Positions 34,063 through 43,300 of a stretch of DNA of 64,000 nucleotides are shown in pieces; the stretch's first letter is position 1; every line of letters starts with the position of its first letter. Source of the DNA: JBJMHZ01 sp045807125 (GTDB lineage: Bacteria; Actinomycetota; Actinomycetes; JAWWOL01); assembly GCA_045807125.1 (NCBI GenBank), contig JBJMHZ010000026.1:62001-126000 (forward strand), given 5' to 3'. Below the pieces are notes generated by a model. The model saw only the letters and a list, made by a program, of their open reading frames with translations, was not told the DNA's origin and made no database searches. The translations under genes were made by a program, and so were the position numbers.

Positions 34063-35589
34063 TCAGCCGCCGAGGGAGCGCAGGGTGGCTGCCCCGTCGC
34101 GCAGCCGCAGGGCCGTCCGCTCGACGCCGAGCGCGGCGATCGTCTCGTGCAGCGGCGGCGACACCGGCTTGCCGGTCACCGCGACCCGCATGGTCATGAA
34201 GAACCGCTTGCGGTTCAGGCCACTGGCCTCGCGCACCCGGTCGAGCTCCGCCTCGATCCCGGCCGGCTCGGGCGCGCCAGCCGCCCCCAGCCGCTCGAGC
34301 CCCGCCGCCGCGTCGGCGAGCGCTGCCGCCCCCTCGACAGCCGGCAGGCCCTGCTTGGCCAGCAGGTCGGGCGGCACCTCGAGGTCATCGGCGTAGAGCC
34401 AGTCGAGCTGCTCGGTGACCTCGCAGAGCCGCTTGGTGCGCTCCTTCACCGAGCCCAGGACGAGGCGCAGGCCCTCGTCCTGGCCGGTGCCGGGAAGGTA
34501 GGGCCTCGCCTGCTCGAGGAACTCGTCGTCGCTCAGCTCGCGGATGTAGTGGCCGTTCAGCCAGTCCAGCTTGCCGATGTCGAACACCGGCCCCGCCGCG
34601 TTCACCCGCGCCCAGTCGAACTCAGCCACCATCTCCTCGAACGAGAACGTCTCGCGGCCGTCCGGCATCGAGTAGCCCATGAGCGCGAGGAAGTTGCGCA
34701 GCGCGGCCGGCAGGAACCCCTGCTCCTGGAACCACCGCAGCCGGGCGGCCGGGTTCTTCCGCTTGCTGATCTTCGAGCGGTCGGCGTTGCGCAGCAGCGG
34801 CATGTGCGCGAACCGCGGCCGCTCCCAGCCCAGCCAGTCGTAGAGCAGCAGGTGCTTCGGCGTCGAGCTGATCCACTCCTCGCCGCGCACCACGTGGGTG
34901 ATCGCCATGTCGTGGTCGTCGACGACGACGGCAAGGTGGTAGGTCGGGTAGCCGTCGGCCTTGAGGATCACCTGGTCGTCGGGCCGGGGCGCGTGCACCT
35001 CGCCGCGGATCAGGTCGGTGAACGAGAGCGGAGCGTCGTCGGGGACGAGCATCCGCACGACCGGCGTCTCGCTGAAGCCCGGCAAGGCCGCCCGCTCCTC
35101 GCGCGACTTCCCGAAGCAGAGCCGGTCGTACCCGGTGGGCTGCTTGGCCCGCTGCTGCTCCTCGCGCATGTGCGCCAGCCGCTCCGGCGTGCACCAGCAG
35201 TGGTACGCGCGGCCGTCGGCCAGCAGCCGCTCGACGTGCGGCCGGTAGGCGTCCAGCCGCTCGGACTGCCGGTAGGGGGCGTACGGGCCACCCACGTCGG
35301 GACCCTCGTCCCACCCGAGACCCAGCCAGCGCAGCGTGCGGTAGATCTGCTCCTCGCTGTCGGCGACGTAACGGGCGCGGTCGGTGTCCTCGATCCGCAG
35401 GACGAACGCACCGCCCTGCTGCTGCGCGAAGGCCAGGTTGAACAGCGACATGTACGCGGTGCCGACGTGCGGATCGCCGGTCGGCGACGGGGCGACCCGC
35501 ACCCGGACCGCGCCGGCCCGCGCCGCCTGAGCCCCGGCCCGCTGAGCCGCCGGCTCAGCCCCGGCCCGCTGAGCCGCCGGCTCAGTCAC
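34063..35589 (-). CDS. gltX: glutamyl-tRNA synthetase
   Basis: Class I aminoacyl-tRNA synthetase charging tRNA-Glu (and, through misacylation, feeding the GatCAB pathway also present in this window). 508 aa. HIGH-type motif PSPTGDPHVGTAY, KMSKS-type KISKRK, and the anticodon-binding C-terminal domain. The N-terminus carries an in-frame duplication, EPAAQRAGA twice, from a 27-bp repeat ahead of the conserved VRVRVAPSPTG. GTG 35589 overlaps the FAH-family gene stop by 8 nt. Its cognate tRNA-Glu lies 214 nt beyond its stop. Confidence 0.97.
   Translation of the reverse strand: MTEPAAQRAGAEPAAQRAGAQAARAGAVRVRVAPSPTGDPHVGTAYMSLFNLAFAQQQGGAFVLRIEDTDRARYVADSEEQIYRTLRWLGLGWDEGPDVGGPYAPYRQSERLDAYRPHVERLLADGRAYHCWCTPERLAHMREEQQRAKQPTGYDRLCFGKSREERAALPGFSETPVVRMLVPDDAPLSFTDLIRGEVHAPRPDDQVILKADGYPTYHLAVVVDDHDMAITHVVRGEEWISSTPKHLLLYDWLGWERPRFAHMPLLRNADRSKISKRKNPAARLRWFQEQGFLPAALRNFLALMGYSMPDGRETFSFEEMVAEFDWARVNAAGPVFDIGKLDWLNGHYIRELSDDEFLEQARPYLPGTGQDEGLRLVLGSVKERTKRLCEVTEQLDWLYADDLEVPPDLLAKQGLPAVEGAAALADAAAGLERLGAAGAPEPAGIEAELDRVREASGLNRKRFFMTMRVAVTGKPVSPPLHETIAALGVERTALRLRDGAATLRSLGG
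35527..35580. repeat. 27-bp tandem duplication at the gltX 5' end
   Basis: Units 35527-35553 and 35554-35580 differ by one base (both contain CCCGGCCCGCTGAGCCGCCGG in parts: AGCCCCGGCCCGCTGAGC). The unit encodes EPAAQRAGA in frame, so the change adds 9 residues before the catalytic core. Contains the self-complementary GAGCCGCCGGCTC at the unit junction. Confidence 0.85.
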
Positions 35590-36346
35590 CGCGGGCCACC
35601 ACCCGGTTGGTCAGCGTCCCGATGCCCTCGATCGTGACGGCCACCTCGTCCCCCGGCACCATCGGGCCGACGCCCGCCGGCGTGCCGGTGAGCAGGACGT
35701 CGCCAGGCAGCAGCGTCATGACCCCGCTCACGTGCTCGATCAAGGCCGCGACGTCGTGCAGCAGCTCCGACGTGCGGCCGCGCTGCTTGACCTCGCCGTT
35801 CAGCGTGGTCGTGATCTCGAGGTCGGCTGGGTCGACGTTGGTCGCGATCCACGGGCCGACCGGGCAGAACGTGTCGTAGCCCTTGGCTCGCGCCCACTGG
35901 CCGTCGGCCGCCTGCTGGTCGCGCGCGGTGACGTCGTTGGCGCAGGTGTAGCCGAGCACGACGTCGAGCGCCTTGGCGCGCGGCACCTCCCGGCAGACCC
36001 GGCCGATGACGACGGCCAGCTCGCCCTCGTAGTCGACCCGCCCGCTCGACGGCGGGTACTGGATGGGGTCGCGGTCGCCGATGACAGCCGTCGACGGCTT
36101 CAGGAAGACGACCGGGTCGGTGGGCGGCTCGCCGCCCATCTCGCGGGCGTGCTCGGCATAGTTCTTGCCGACCGCGACCACCTTGCTGGGGATGATGGGC
36201 GCCAGCAGCCGCACGTCGGCCACCGGGTAGCGGTAGCCGGTGAACGTGAACGGCGCGAACGGGTGCCCGGTGATCTGGGCGATCTCGTCGCCCTCCACGA
36301 CACCGAAGTCGACCTCGTCCTCGAACGTGAACCTCGCGATGCGCAC
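35582..36346 (-). CDS. fumarylacetoacetate hydrolase (FAH) family protein
   Basis: 254 aa. FAH-fold enzyme: VAVGKNYAEHAREMGG, metal ligands around DYEGELAVVIG, GYTCANDVTARDQQ and LLTGTPAGVGP. Family members act as 2-hydroxyhepta-2,4-diene-1,7-dioate isomerases, oxaloacetate decarboxylases or acylpyruvases; the specific reaction cannot be set. It is regularly encoded just upstream of gltX in actinobacteria, and here the two overlap by 8 nt. GTG start at 36346. Confidence 0.9.
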   Translation of the reverse strand: MRIARFTFEDEVDFGVVEGDEIAQITGHPFAPFTFTGYRYPVADVRLLAPIIPSKVVAVGKNYAEHAREMGGEPPTDPVVFLKPSTAVIGDRDPIQYPPSSGRVDYEGELAVVIGRVCREVPRAKALDVVLGYTCANDVTARDQQAADGQWARAKGYDTFCPVGPWIATNVDPADLEITTTLNGEVKQRGRTSELLHDVAALIEHVSGVMTLLPGDVLLTGTPAGVGPMVPGDEVAVTIEGIGTLTNRVVARGD

Positions 36347-36355
36347 GACGCGAGG

Positions 36356-37351
36356 CTACCCGTCCCCCGCACCGGACGGCGCAGCGCCCGCATGCGCCTG
36401 GTCGGGGACGCGGTGCTGCCGCCCGCGCCGCCGTCCCTTCGCCGGTGCGTCCTGCTGCGCGCGCTCGCGCAGCCGGCAGAACGCGCACGTCTCCGAGGTG
36501 GTCGGCGCGCCGCAGGAGCGGCAGGTGCCGACCTTCGCCCGCTCCTCGACGGCCAGCTCGGAGAGCATCGGGAGCATGTTGTCGAGGAACCCCGCGAAGA
36601 ACGTCGCCTTGGCGCCCGGCGACTGCTCCTCGATGGCGTTGAGCGCCTCCTTGTAGCGCAGGTGCCGGTTGCCGGCCGCCATCGGACACTCGTCGACGAT
36701 GTAGTCGATGCCCCTCAGCACGCAGTACGCCGCGCTCTCCCGCTCGCCCATCGCGACCAGCGGCTTGACCCGGCGGGCGAAGCCGGGCGACTCCGGCAGC
36801 ACCGGGCGCTGCCGCGCGAGGTACTCCATCGACCACTGGAGGACGTTGCCGAGCAGCACGGCGGCCTCGTCGTCGAGGTTGTGGCCGGTGACGAGCACGT
36901 CGTACCCCTCCTCGACGGCCACCTTGTTGAGCAGGTGCCGCTTCGAGAGGCCGCACGCCGAGCAGGGCGAGCGGTGCACCCGCTCGGCTGCGAGCGGGAT
37001 GGTGAACCCCACCTCGGCGCCGAGATCGACCTCGATGAGCCGTGCTTCCCTCCCCCTCGCGAACGCGCGGGCCCGCTCCAGCGACTCCGCGCTGTAGTCG
37101 CCGATCCCGAGGCCGAGGTAGACGCCGTCGGCCTCGTGCCCGAGGTCGAGCAGCAGGTCCCACACGGCGAGCGAGTCCTTGCCGCCGGAGACGGCGACGA
37201 GCGCCCGCTCGCCCGGCCGGATCATCTCGTGGCGCTCGATCGTGCGGCGCACCTGCTGCCGGCAGTGGTGCAGGAAGCAGTCCCGGCAGAAGGCGGCCCG
37301 ATGCCGGCGCACCTCGATGACGGCTTCCTCGTGGCAGCGCCGGCACTTCAC
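36356..37351 (-). CDS. TtuA/Ncs6-like tRNA thiolation ATPase
   Basis: 331 aa PP-loop ATPase of the TtuA/TtcA/Ncs6 family. N-terminal zinc finger (CRRCHEE...CRDC), PP-loop VAVSGGKDSLAVW near residue 53, catalytic-type CSACGLSKRHLL, GHNLDDEAAVLLGNVLQW, second Cys in DECPMAAGNRHL, and C-terminal zinc ribbon CRSCGAPTTSETCAFC, then a basic disordered tail. These enzymes add sulfur to tRNA uridines or cytidines, often via an Fe-S cluster held by the central cysteines. GTG 37351 overlaps the sulfur-carrier gene stop (GTGA), which supports the TtuA-type assignment. Confidence 0.88.
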   Translation of the reverse strand: MKCRRCHEEAVIEVRRHRAAFCRDCFLHHCRQQVRRTIERHEMIRPGERALVAVSGGKDSLAVWDLLLDLGHEADGVYLGLGIGDYSAESLERARAFARGREARLIEVDLGAEVGFTIPLAAERVHRSPCSACGLSKRHLLNKVAVEEGYDVLVTGHNLDDEAAVLLGNVLQWSMEYLARQRPVLPESPGFARRVKPLVAMGERESAAYCVLRGIDYIVDECPMAAGNRHLRYKEALNAIEEQSPGAKATFFAGFLDNMLPMLSELAVEERAKVGTCRSCGAPTTSETCAFCRLRERAQQDAPAKGRRRGRQHRVPDQAHAGAAPSGAGDG

Positions 37352-37548
37352 CTCGCGCCCCCGGAGATGACCGGGCGGATGTCGATCTCGTCCTCGTCGG
37401 CGAGGACGGCGTCGCCGGTGACCAGCGAGTCGCCGCGGATCACGAGCACCGACTCGCGCAGCAGGCCGAGCTGCCGGAGCATCGCGGCCACCGGCAGCGG
37501 GCCGGCGACGGTGACCTCGCGCTTGGGGTTGTGCATCGTGACGCGCAT
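37348..37548 (-). CDS. MoaD/ThiS-like sulfur carrier protein (TtuB-like)
   Basis: 66 aa, ubiquitin-like beta-grasp: VTVAGPLPVAAMLRQLGL, VIRGDSLVTGDAVLADEDEIDIRPVISGGAR (shown in parts, residues 36-66). The di-glycine that becomes thiocarboxylated in ThiS/MoaD/TtuB is present but followed by Ala-Arg, so it is not C-terminal. ATG 37548 with GGAGG 10 nt upstream. Translationally coupled to the TtuA-like gene, so it probably donates sulfur to it. Confidence 0.85.
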   Translation of the reverse strand: MRVTMHNPKREVTVAGPLPVAAMLRQLGLLRESVLVIRGDSLVTGDAVLADEDEIDIRPVISGGAR

Positions 37549-37629
37549 GGCGCGCTGACCTCCGGTCCTCGGACGGCGGGCGCCCTGTCAGCGGTACGGA
37601 TGGGCGGCGGCCCCGATCACGTGATGAGG

Positions 37630-38113
37630 CTACCGCGCGGGGTCGACGGGCCTGGGCGGCCGGCTCTCGCTCGCGAGCCGCTCGAGATCGGCGCGATGGG
37701 TGGGCGGCAGCTCGTACCCGGTGTGGGCGAGGCGCTGCATCCGCGCGGTCAGGCACCGGACCGGCCGGCCGGCGACGAGGCCCTGCCCGCGCAGGCCGTC
37801 GCGGGGGAAGCGGTACGGCGCGGTCCAGAGGATGGCGGCGAGCTCGTCGCCCTCCATCCGCACGACGCGGACGTCGATCTCGCGACCGTCGGGGTGGGCA
37901 TGCACGAACGCGGTCGGTCGCTCGTCCGGCCCTGTCCAGGACGGGTCGTGCACCCACCACGTCTCCTTGTCCCACCGGTGCCGCGGCCGGTAGCCGAGGG
38001 TCTCGAGGCGCCGCACGAAGCGCTCGAGGTCGCGCACGTCGACGCGTAGAGCTCGATCACGTCCTCAGCGCGCACGTCGACGCGTAGAGCTCGATCACGT
38101 CCTCAGCGCGCAC
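37630..38113 (-). pseudogene. degraded nucleotidyltransferase (ANT/Lin-type)
   Basis: The 135-codon frame from GTG 38037 matches the C-terminal part of aminoglycoside/lincosamide nucleotidyltransferase-like proteins (DLERFVRRLETLGYRPRHRW, ETWWVHDPSWTG, GREIDVRVVRMEGDELA, PYRFPRDGL, GRPVRCLTARMQ, HTGYELPPTHRADL). The start-like MRAEDVIELYA is encoded just upstream but in another frame and twice, in a 38-bp duplication; the catalytic N-terminal part (GG-W-x-x-D-x-D) is missing. One reading from GTG 38113 stops after 18 codons. So most probably a deletion remnant. Confidence 0.75.
38031..38106. repeat. exact 38-bp tandem duplication
   Basis: Unit CGCGCACGTCGACGCGTAGA plus 18 more bases, at 38031-38068 and again at 38069-38106, identical, followed by the first 10 bases of a third copy. 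It holds the start-codon region of the broken nucleotidyltransferase. 38 is not a multiple of three, so it shifts frame. Confidence 0.95.
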
Positions 38114-38157
38114 GACGGCGATGCTAGCTCCCGCGGCGGCGCTCTAGCCTGGGCGGG

Positions 38158-39291
38158 ATGGACGAGGCGCGGCGCGATCGGGCGGCGGTGGCCGCGATCT
38201 TCCTCGTCCACGGCGGCGCAGCCGGCAGCCTGGCGGCCCGCGTGCCGTGGGTGCAGGACCGGCTCCAGCTCTCCCCCGGAGCGCTCGGCCTCGCGCTACT
38301 GATGCCCGCGGTCGGCTCGGTCGCCGCGCTCCCGCTGTCCGGCCGGCTGGTGGCGCGGCACGGCAGCAAGCGGGTCACCAGGGTCGCGCTCGTGGCGCTC
38401 TGCGCAGTGGTCGGGGCGCTCACCGCCGTGCCCCGGCTGCCCTGGGTCATGACGGCGCTGCTCCTCTTCGGGGTCGCGGGCGCGGTCACCGACGTCGCGA
38501 TGAACGCCAACGCGGTCGCGGTCGAGGGCCGCCTCGGGCGGCCGGTGATGTCGGGCCTGCACGCGATGTGGAGCCTCGGCAGCCTCCTCGGCGGCGCGGT
38601 GGGCGCACTGGCCGCGCACGCCGGCCTCGGCGCCCCCGTCCACCTGGCCGTCGCGGCCGGCGCGCTCTGCGCCGCCGCCCTGCTGGTGGGCCCCGCGCTG
38701 CTCGACGTGCCGGGGAGCGGCACCGCGCAGGCGGTGCGGTTCGCCCTGCCCTCGCGCGACGTGGTGCTGCTCGGCCTGCTCTGCGCCGCGGCGATGTTCG
38801 CCGAGGGCGCCGCGAACGAGTGGAGCGCCGTCTTCGCCCACCGGGTGGACGGCGTCGACCCCGGCACGGCGGCGATCGCCTTCACCGCCTTCGCGCTCGC
38901 GATGGTCGCCGGCCGGCTCATGGGCGACCGGGTCGTCGCCAGGCACGGCAGCGTCCGTGCGCTGCGCGTCGCCGGCGGGGTCGCGGCTGCCGGGTGCGCC
39001 CTCGTGGCAGCGGTGCACGCGCTGCCGGTCACCGTCGCCGGCTTCGCGCTGCTCGGCCTCGGGCTCGCGGTCGCCGTGCCGCTGTCGTTCGGCGCGGCCG
39101 GGCACGGCGCCGGGGAGCGGTCGGGCCACGCCATCGCCGCCGTCGCCACCGTCGGGTACGGCGGATGGCTCGCGGCCCCGGCCGTGATCGGCGGGGTCGC
39201 TCAGCTCAGCTCGCTGCCGACGGCATTCGTGGTGGTGGCCGCCGTGGCCGCCTTGATCGTGCCGCTCGCCACGACGACGCGCGGGCGGTGA
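38158..39291 (+). CDS. MFS transporter (YbjJ-like)
   Basis: 377 aa, 12 predicted transmembrane helices. GRLVARHGSKRVTRVAL is the loop 2-3 MFS motif; DVAMNANAVAVEGRLGRPVMSGLHAMWSLGSLLGG is the YbjJ-type segment (residues about 118-152). Probably a drug or metabolite exporter; substrate unknown. Divergent from the broken nucleotidyltransferase, convergent with ilvE. ATG at 38158; ribosome-binding GGCGGG is weak. Confidence 0.85.
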   Translation: MDEARRDRAAVAAIFLVHGGAAGSLAARVPWVQDRLQLSPGALGLALLMPAVGSVAALPLSGRLVARHGSKRVTRVALVALCAVVGALTAVPRLPWVMTALLLFGVAGAVTDVAMNANAVAVEGRLGRPVMSGLHAMWSLGSLLGGAVGALAAHAGLGAPVHLAVAAGALCAAALLVGPALLDVPGSGTAQAVRFALPSRDVVLLGLLCAAAMFAEGAANEWSAVFAHRVDGVDPGTAAIAFTAFALAMVAGRLMGDRVVARHGSVRALRVAGGVAAAGCALVAAVHALPVTVAGFALLGLGLAVAVPLSFGAAGHGAGERSGHAIAAVATVGYGGWLAAPAVIGGVAQLSSLPTAFVVVAAVAALIVPLATTTRGR

Positions 39292-39336
39292 GCGGCGCCG
39301 GCCGTGCCGCCGGTAGAGCCGCGCGCCGGGTCGACC

Positions 39337-40263
39337 TCACTCGTCGACGTGCTCGCACCAGTTCTTGTAGCGGTCGAGCTCGCCGTGCAGCGCCTGCCGG
39401 AACAGGTCGAGCAGCGCCTTGGTGACCGGGCCCGGCCGGCCGGTGCCGATGCGGCGGTCGTCGACCTCGACCAGTGGCACCATCTCCGCGGCGGTGCCGG
39501 TGAACCAGGCCTCGTCGGCGAGGTAGAGGTCGGTGCGCGACAGCGTCGCCTCGACGACCTCGTAGCCCTCGTCGCGCGCGATCGTCATGACCGCATCGCG
39601 GGTGAGCCCGGCGAGGGCGCCGTCGACCAGCGGCGGCGTGACGATGCGGCCGTCGACGACGATGAAGACGTTCTCCCCGGAGCCCTCGGCCACCACGCCG
39701 TCCGGCGTCAGGATGATGGCCTCGTCGTAGCCGGCCTTGAGCGCCTGCACCTTCGCGAGCGAGGAGTTGATGTACTGGCCGGTCGCCTTGCCGGCCGGCG
39801 GGATCGTGTTGTGCCCGATGCGGGTCCAGCTCGACACGGCTGCGCGCACGCCGCGCTCGGCCGCGTCGTCGCCCAGGTAGGCACCCCACGGCCAGCAGGC
39901 GATCATCGTCCTGGTCTGGCTCGGCAGCGGGTTGAGCCCCATCTCGCCGTAGCCGAGGTAGAGCAGCGGCCGGATGTAGCAGGAGTCCAGCTCGTTGACC
40001 CGTACCAGCTCCTTGGTGGCGCTGACCAGCTCGCCCGGCGAGAAGGCCGGCTCCATCAGGTAGACGTGGGCCGAGCGGTAGAGGCGCGCGATGTGCTCGG
40101 TGAGCCGGAACACCGCCGGGCCGCGCTGGGTGGCGTAGGCCCGCATCCCTTCGAACACGCCCCACCCGTAGTGCAGGGTGGGGTTGAGGATATGGATGGT
40201 GGCGTCGTCCCAGTCGACGAAGGCGCCGTCCATCCAGATCTTCTTCGTGGGCGTGAGCGGCAT
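39337..40263 (-). CDS. ilvE: branched-chain amino acid aminotransferase
   Basis: Fold-type IV PLP aminotransferase, 308 aa from ATG 40263 (AGAGGA upstream). PTLHYGWGVFEGMRAYATQRG, PLP lysine in NSSLAKVQALKAGYDEAI, GSGENVFIVVDG and SRTDLYLADEAWFTGTAAEMVPL are the class signatures. Transfers the amino group from branched-chain amino acids to 2-oxoglutarate. leuB and ilvBNC, often clustered with it in other actinobacteria, are not in this window. Confidence 0.94.
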   Translation of the reverse strand: MPLTPTKKIWMDGAFVDWDDATIHILNPTLHYGWGVFEGMRAYATQRGPAVFRLTEHIARLYRSAHVYLMEPAFSPGELVSATKELVRVNELDSCYIRPLLYLGYGEMGLNPLPSQTRTMIACWPWGAYLGDDAAERGVRAAVSSWTRIGHNTIPPAGKATGQYINSSLAKVQALKAGYDEAIILTPDGVVAEGSGENVFIVVDGRIVTPPLVDGALAGLTRDAVMTIARDEGYEVVEATLSRTDLYLADEAWFTGTAAEMVPLVEVDDRRIGTGRPGPVTKALLDLFRQALHGELDRYKNWCEHVDE

Positions 40264-40366
40264 GTCGGACGTCCTCTCGGCTCCGGCGCGCCCGGTGATC
40301 GGGTGCCTGATCGAGTATCGCACCGTGCCATCCGCTCACCCAGCGTGGTAGCCCGGCGCATCCCGG

Positions 40367-43300
40367 TCAGATCACCTTGAACCAGTTGGTCCCTCCCGAC
40401 GAGTTGGAGAACCGGGTGCCGAGGTAGCGCGCGGTGATGCGGTGCACGCCGCGCCGCACCCACCGCTCGGTCATGACCGCGCGCCCGCCGACCAGCCGCT
40501 TGGTGTAGTAGCGGACGTTGTCGACGTAGAACGCGACGTAGCCGGTGGGCGTGGCGGTCGCCGCGTACCTCGGCGCCACGATGGCCACGATGGTGTCGGG
40601 CGTGCCGTAGTGCGGGTAGCGGTGGCTCGCCCAGGTGGTCACCTTCGTGTAGTTGCGGACGACGGTGAGCACCGCGCCCGGCGACGTGCTCGGATCGTCG
40701 GACGCGTCGCCCAGGTAGTGCGCGGTGACCGTGTGGGTGCCCGTGCCGAGCACCGGCAGCGCGAGCGTGACGGTGCCGCCGGCGAGCGCCGCCGTCCGCT
40801 GCACGGCACCGTCGACCAGCAGCTGCACCGACCCGCTCGGGGTCGTGCCGGCCACCGGGCTCGTGACGTGGACCGTCGCGGTCACCGGCGCGCTGTAGCC
40901 GGCCTTGCTGCGCGACAGGCCGACCGCTGTCGCGCTGGCCCGCTTCACCCGCATCACCTGCGCCCGATTGCCGGTCACGTTGTGCAGGTGCAGGAGCAGG
41001 ACGCCGAGCGGCTTGTCGGCCGCGAGGCGCGCCGCGTCCTGGCGCAGGACGAGCGACGTGCCCGGCAGGTCCTGGTAGAGGATGTCGCCCGACGTGCCGT
41101 TGCTCACCGTGTAGGCGGGATTGGCGACGTCGAAGCTCATCGGGCCGCCAGGGCCCTCGCCGATGCTGTCGGTGGGACCGCTCGTCTCGGTGGCGGCCTC
41201 GACGCTGTAGGTGATGCGGGTGTGGCCGGAGGCGACGCCCGGGAGGGCCGCGGTCCACACCGGCATGACGAGCACGTCGCTGTCGAAGACGTCGGTGTCG
41301 ATGTCGCCCGGCAGCACGTCGAGCAGCTCGGTGTCGGTGATGTCGTCCTTGGCGACGTCGTAGAGCTGGCTCACCAGCACGTCGGTGCCGTCCAGCCGGG
41401 TGTTGAGCAGCACCGCGCTCGGCTTCGGGTGCGCCGGGTCGCTGACGTCCCAGATGACGATGTCGTACTCGCTGTACGAGGCAGGCGTGCGCCATGGGCC
41501 GGCGGTGGCGACGGCGAAGTACGTCATGCCGTCCGTCCTCGGGTCGCCCCCGACGCTGCGCACGTACGCCGCATCGCTCGCGACGCCGGCGTAGCGCAGG
41601 TCGCCGGCCCGGTCGCCCGGGAACGCGACGCAGCCGGTGGTCGTGGCCGCCGAGCACGCGGGCATCGCCGGGCTCTCGCCCTGCAGCTCGAAGCCGGCTA
41701 CCAGCGAGGTGACGTCGGGGGTGCTGACGCCCTGACCGGTCAGGTCGATCGCCTTGGTGGAGACGCCCGTGGCCGGCAGCGAGACCGACGACGGGGTCGT
41801 CATCTTGGCGGCGGGGCGCGGGGCTGAGTAGACCGGCACCCGCAGCGCCGGGCCGGCGTAGGCGCCGGTCGGCGTCAGCTCGACCCGGCCGCTGGCGTCG
41901 GCGACGTACTGCCGCGGCGCACCGCTCTGCTCGGTCTCGAGGGTCGGGTCCATCGACCGCCCGAGGGCGGCCGGGTCGGGGATCGACAGCGTCACGGTGA
42001 ACGTCGCGGTGCCGCCGGCCGGGACCGTCAGCGACGAGACGCTGGTGGCGTAGTCGACGCCTGGCAGCGCGGTGAGCGGCTGGTACGCGACGTGGAAAGT
42101 GGCCGTGCCGGCGCCGGTGCTCTGCACCCGAACGGTCCGCTTCAGCGTGACCGGTGCGGTCACCGCGACCGGCCCGAACGAGGCGCTCACCGCGCCCTTG
42201 TCGGCCGCCCCGTCGTGGACGTAGGCGAGGACGTGGTTGGCCAGCGCCCGGTCGAGCTCGATCCGGCCGGCCCCGACCCGGTTGGGGGCGTACGCGCCGC
42301 CCGTGTGGTCGTCGCCGGTGAAGAGGTCCTGGCCGGCGGTGTTCATCAGGTCGGCCTTGATCTGCTCGGGCGTCCAGCCCGGGTGCGCGGCCTTGACCAG
42401 CGCCGCGGCGCCGGCGACGTGCGGCGTCGCCATCGAGGTGCCGCTCTCGCTCGCGCCCTCGGTGCCGGTGCCCACGCCGGTGGACAGCACGGTGACGCCG
42501 GGAGCGGTCAGGTCGGGCTTGACGTTGTTGGCCGCGCGGTCGCCGCGCGAGGAGAAGCTCGCCACCTTGTCGACGTTGCCGGGCAGGTCGATGCGCTGGC
42601 TGTTGGCCAGCGCCGGGTCGCCGATCGTCACCTGCACCGGCGCGCCGCTCGCGTCGTCGGCGAGCGCCTGGCCCGCGGCGTCGGCCACCAGCGCCTCGGG
42701 GACCGACGCGTTGCCGGAGATGCCGAAGTCGAACAGGTCGCCGCCGTACCAGATGAGGACGCCGGTCGCGCCCGCGGCGGCCGCCGCGTCGGCCCTGGCC
42801 TTCGAGCCGCAGGGGAACGGGCCGGCCGGCCAGCGCACGACGGCGATCTTGCCGTTGGCGCCGGCCGCGTCGGTCGCGTCGTACGGGTCGCAGCCGGCCT
42901 GGTTGCCCGCGTCCTGGAGGAAGTACAGCGTGCCGGTGCGCCCGCTCGGCAGCGTCGACCAGTCGAACGCGGTGGACTCCTCCGCCGGGAGCTGCCGGCT
43001 GGTGGGTGCGCTCTCCCGCAGCCCGTCGGTGATGCTGAGGCTGTCGTCGGAGGCCGCGACGCCGATGACCTCGCGGGCGTCGCCGGGCGAGCCGCCGACG
43101 TCGAACAGGTCGCCGCCGTTGCCGGCCGCGGCCGCGATGGTGAGGCCGGCCTCGGCGGCGTTGTTCGACGCCACCGCGTCGGGGTCGTCGTCGGTGGTGT
43201 AGTCGGCGCCGAGCGACATGCTCACGACGTCGAGGTGGTCGGACAGGTCGCCGTCGCCGTTGGGGTCGAGCGCCCAGTCGAGGGCCTCGGAGACGACGTT

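Noticed and set aside
37630..38113. Functional aminoglycoside or lincosamide resistance gene
   Set aside because: The catalytic N-terminal half is missing and the joined start is out of frame.
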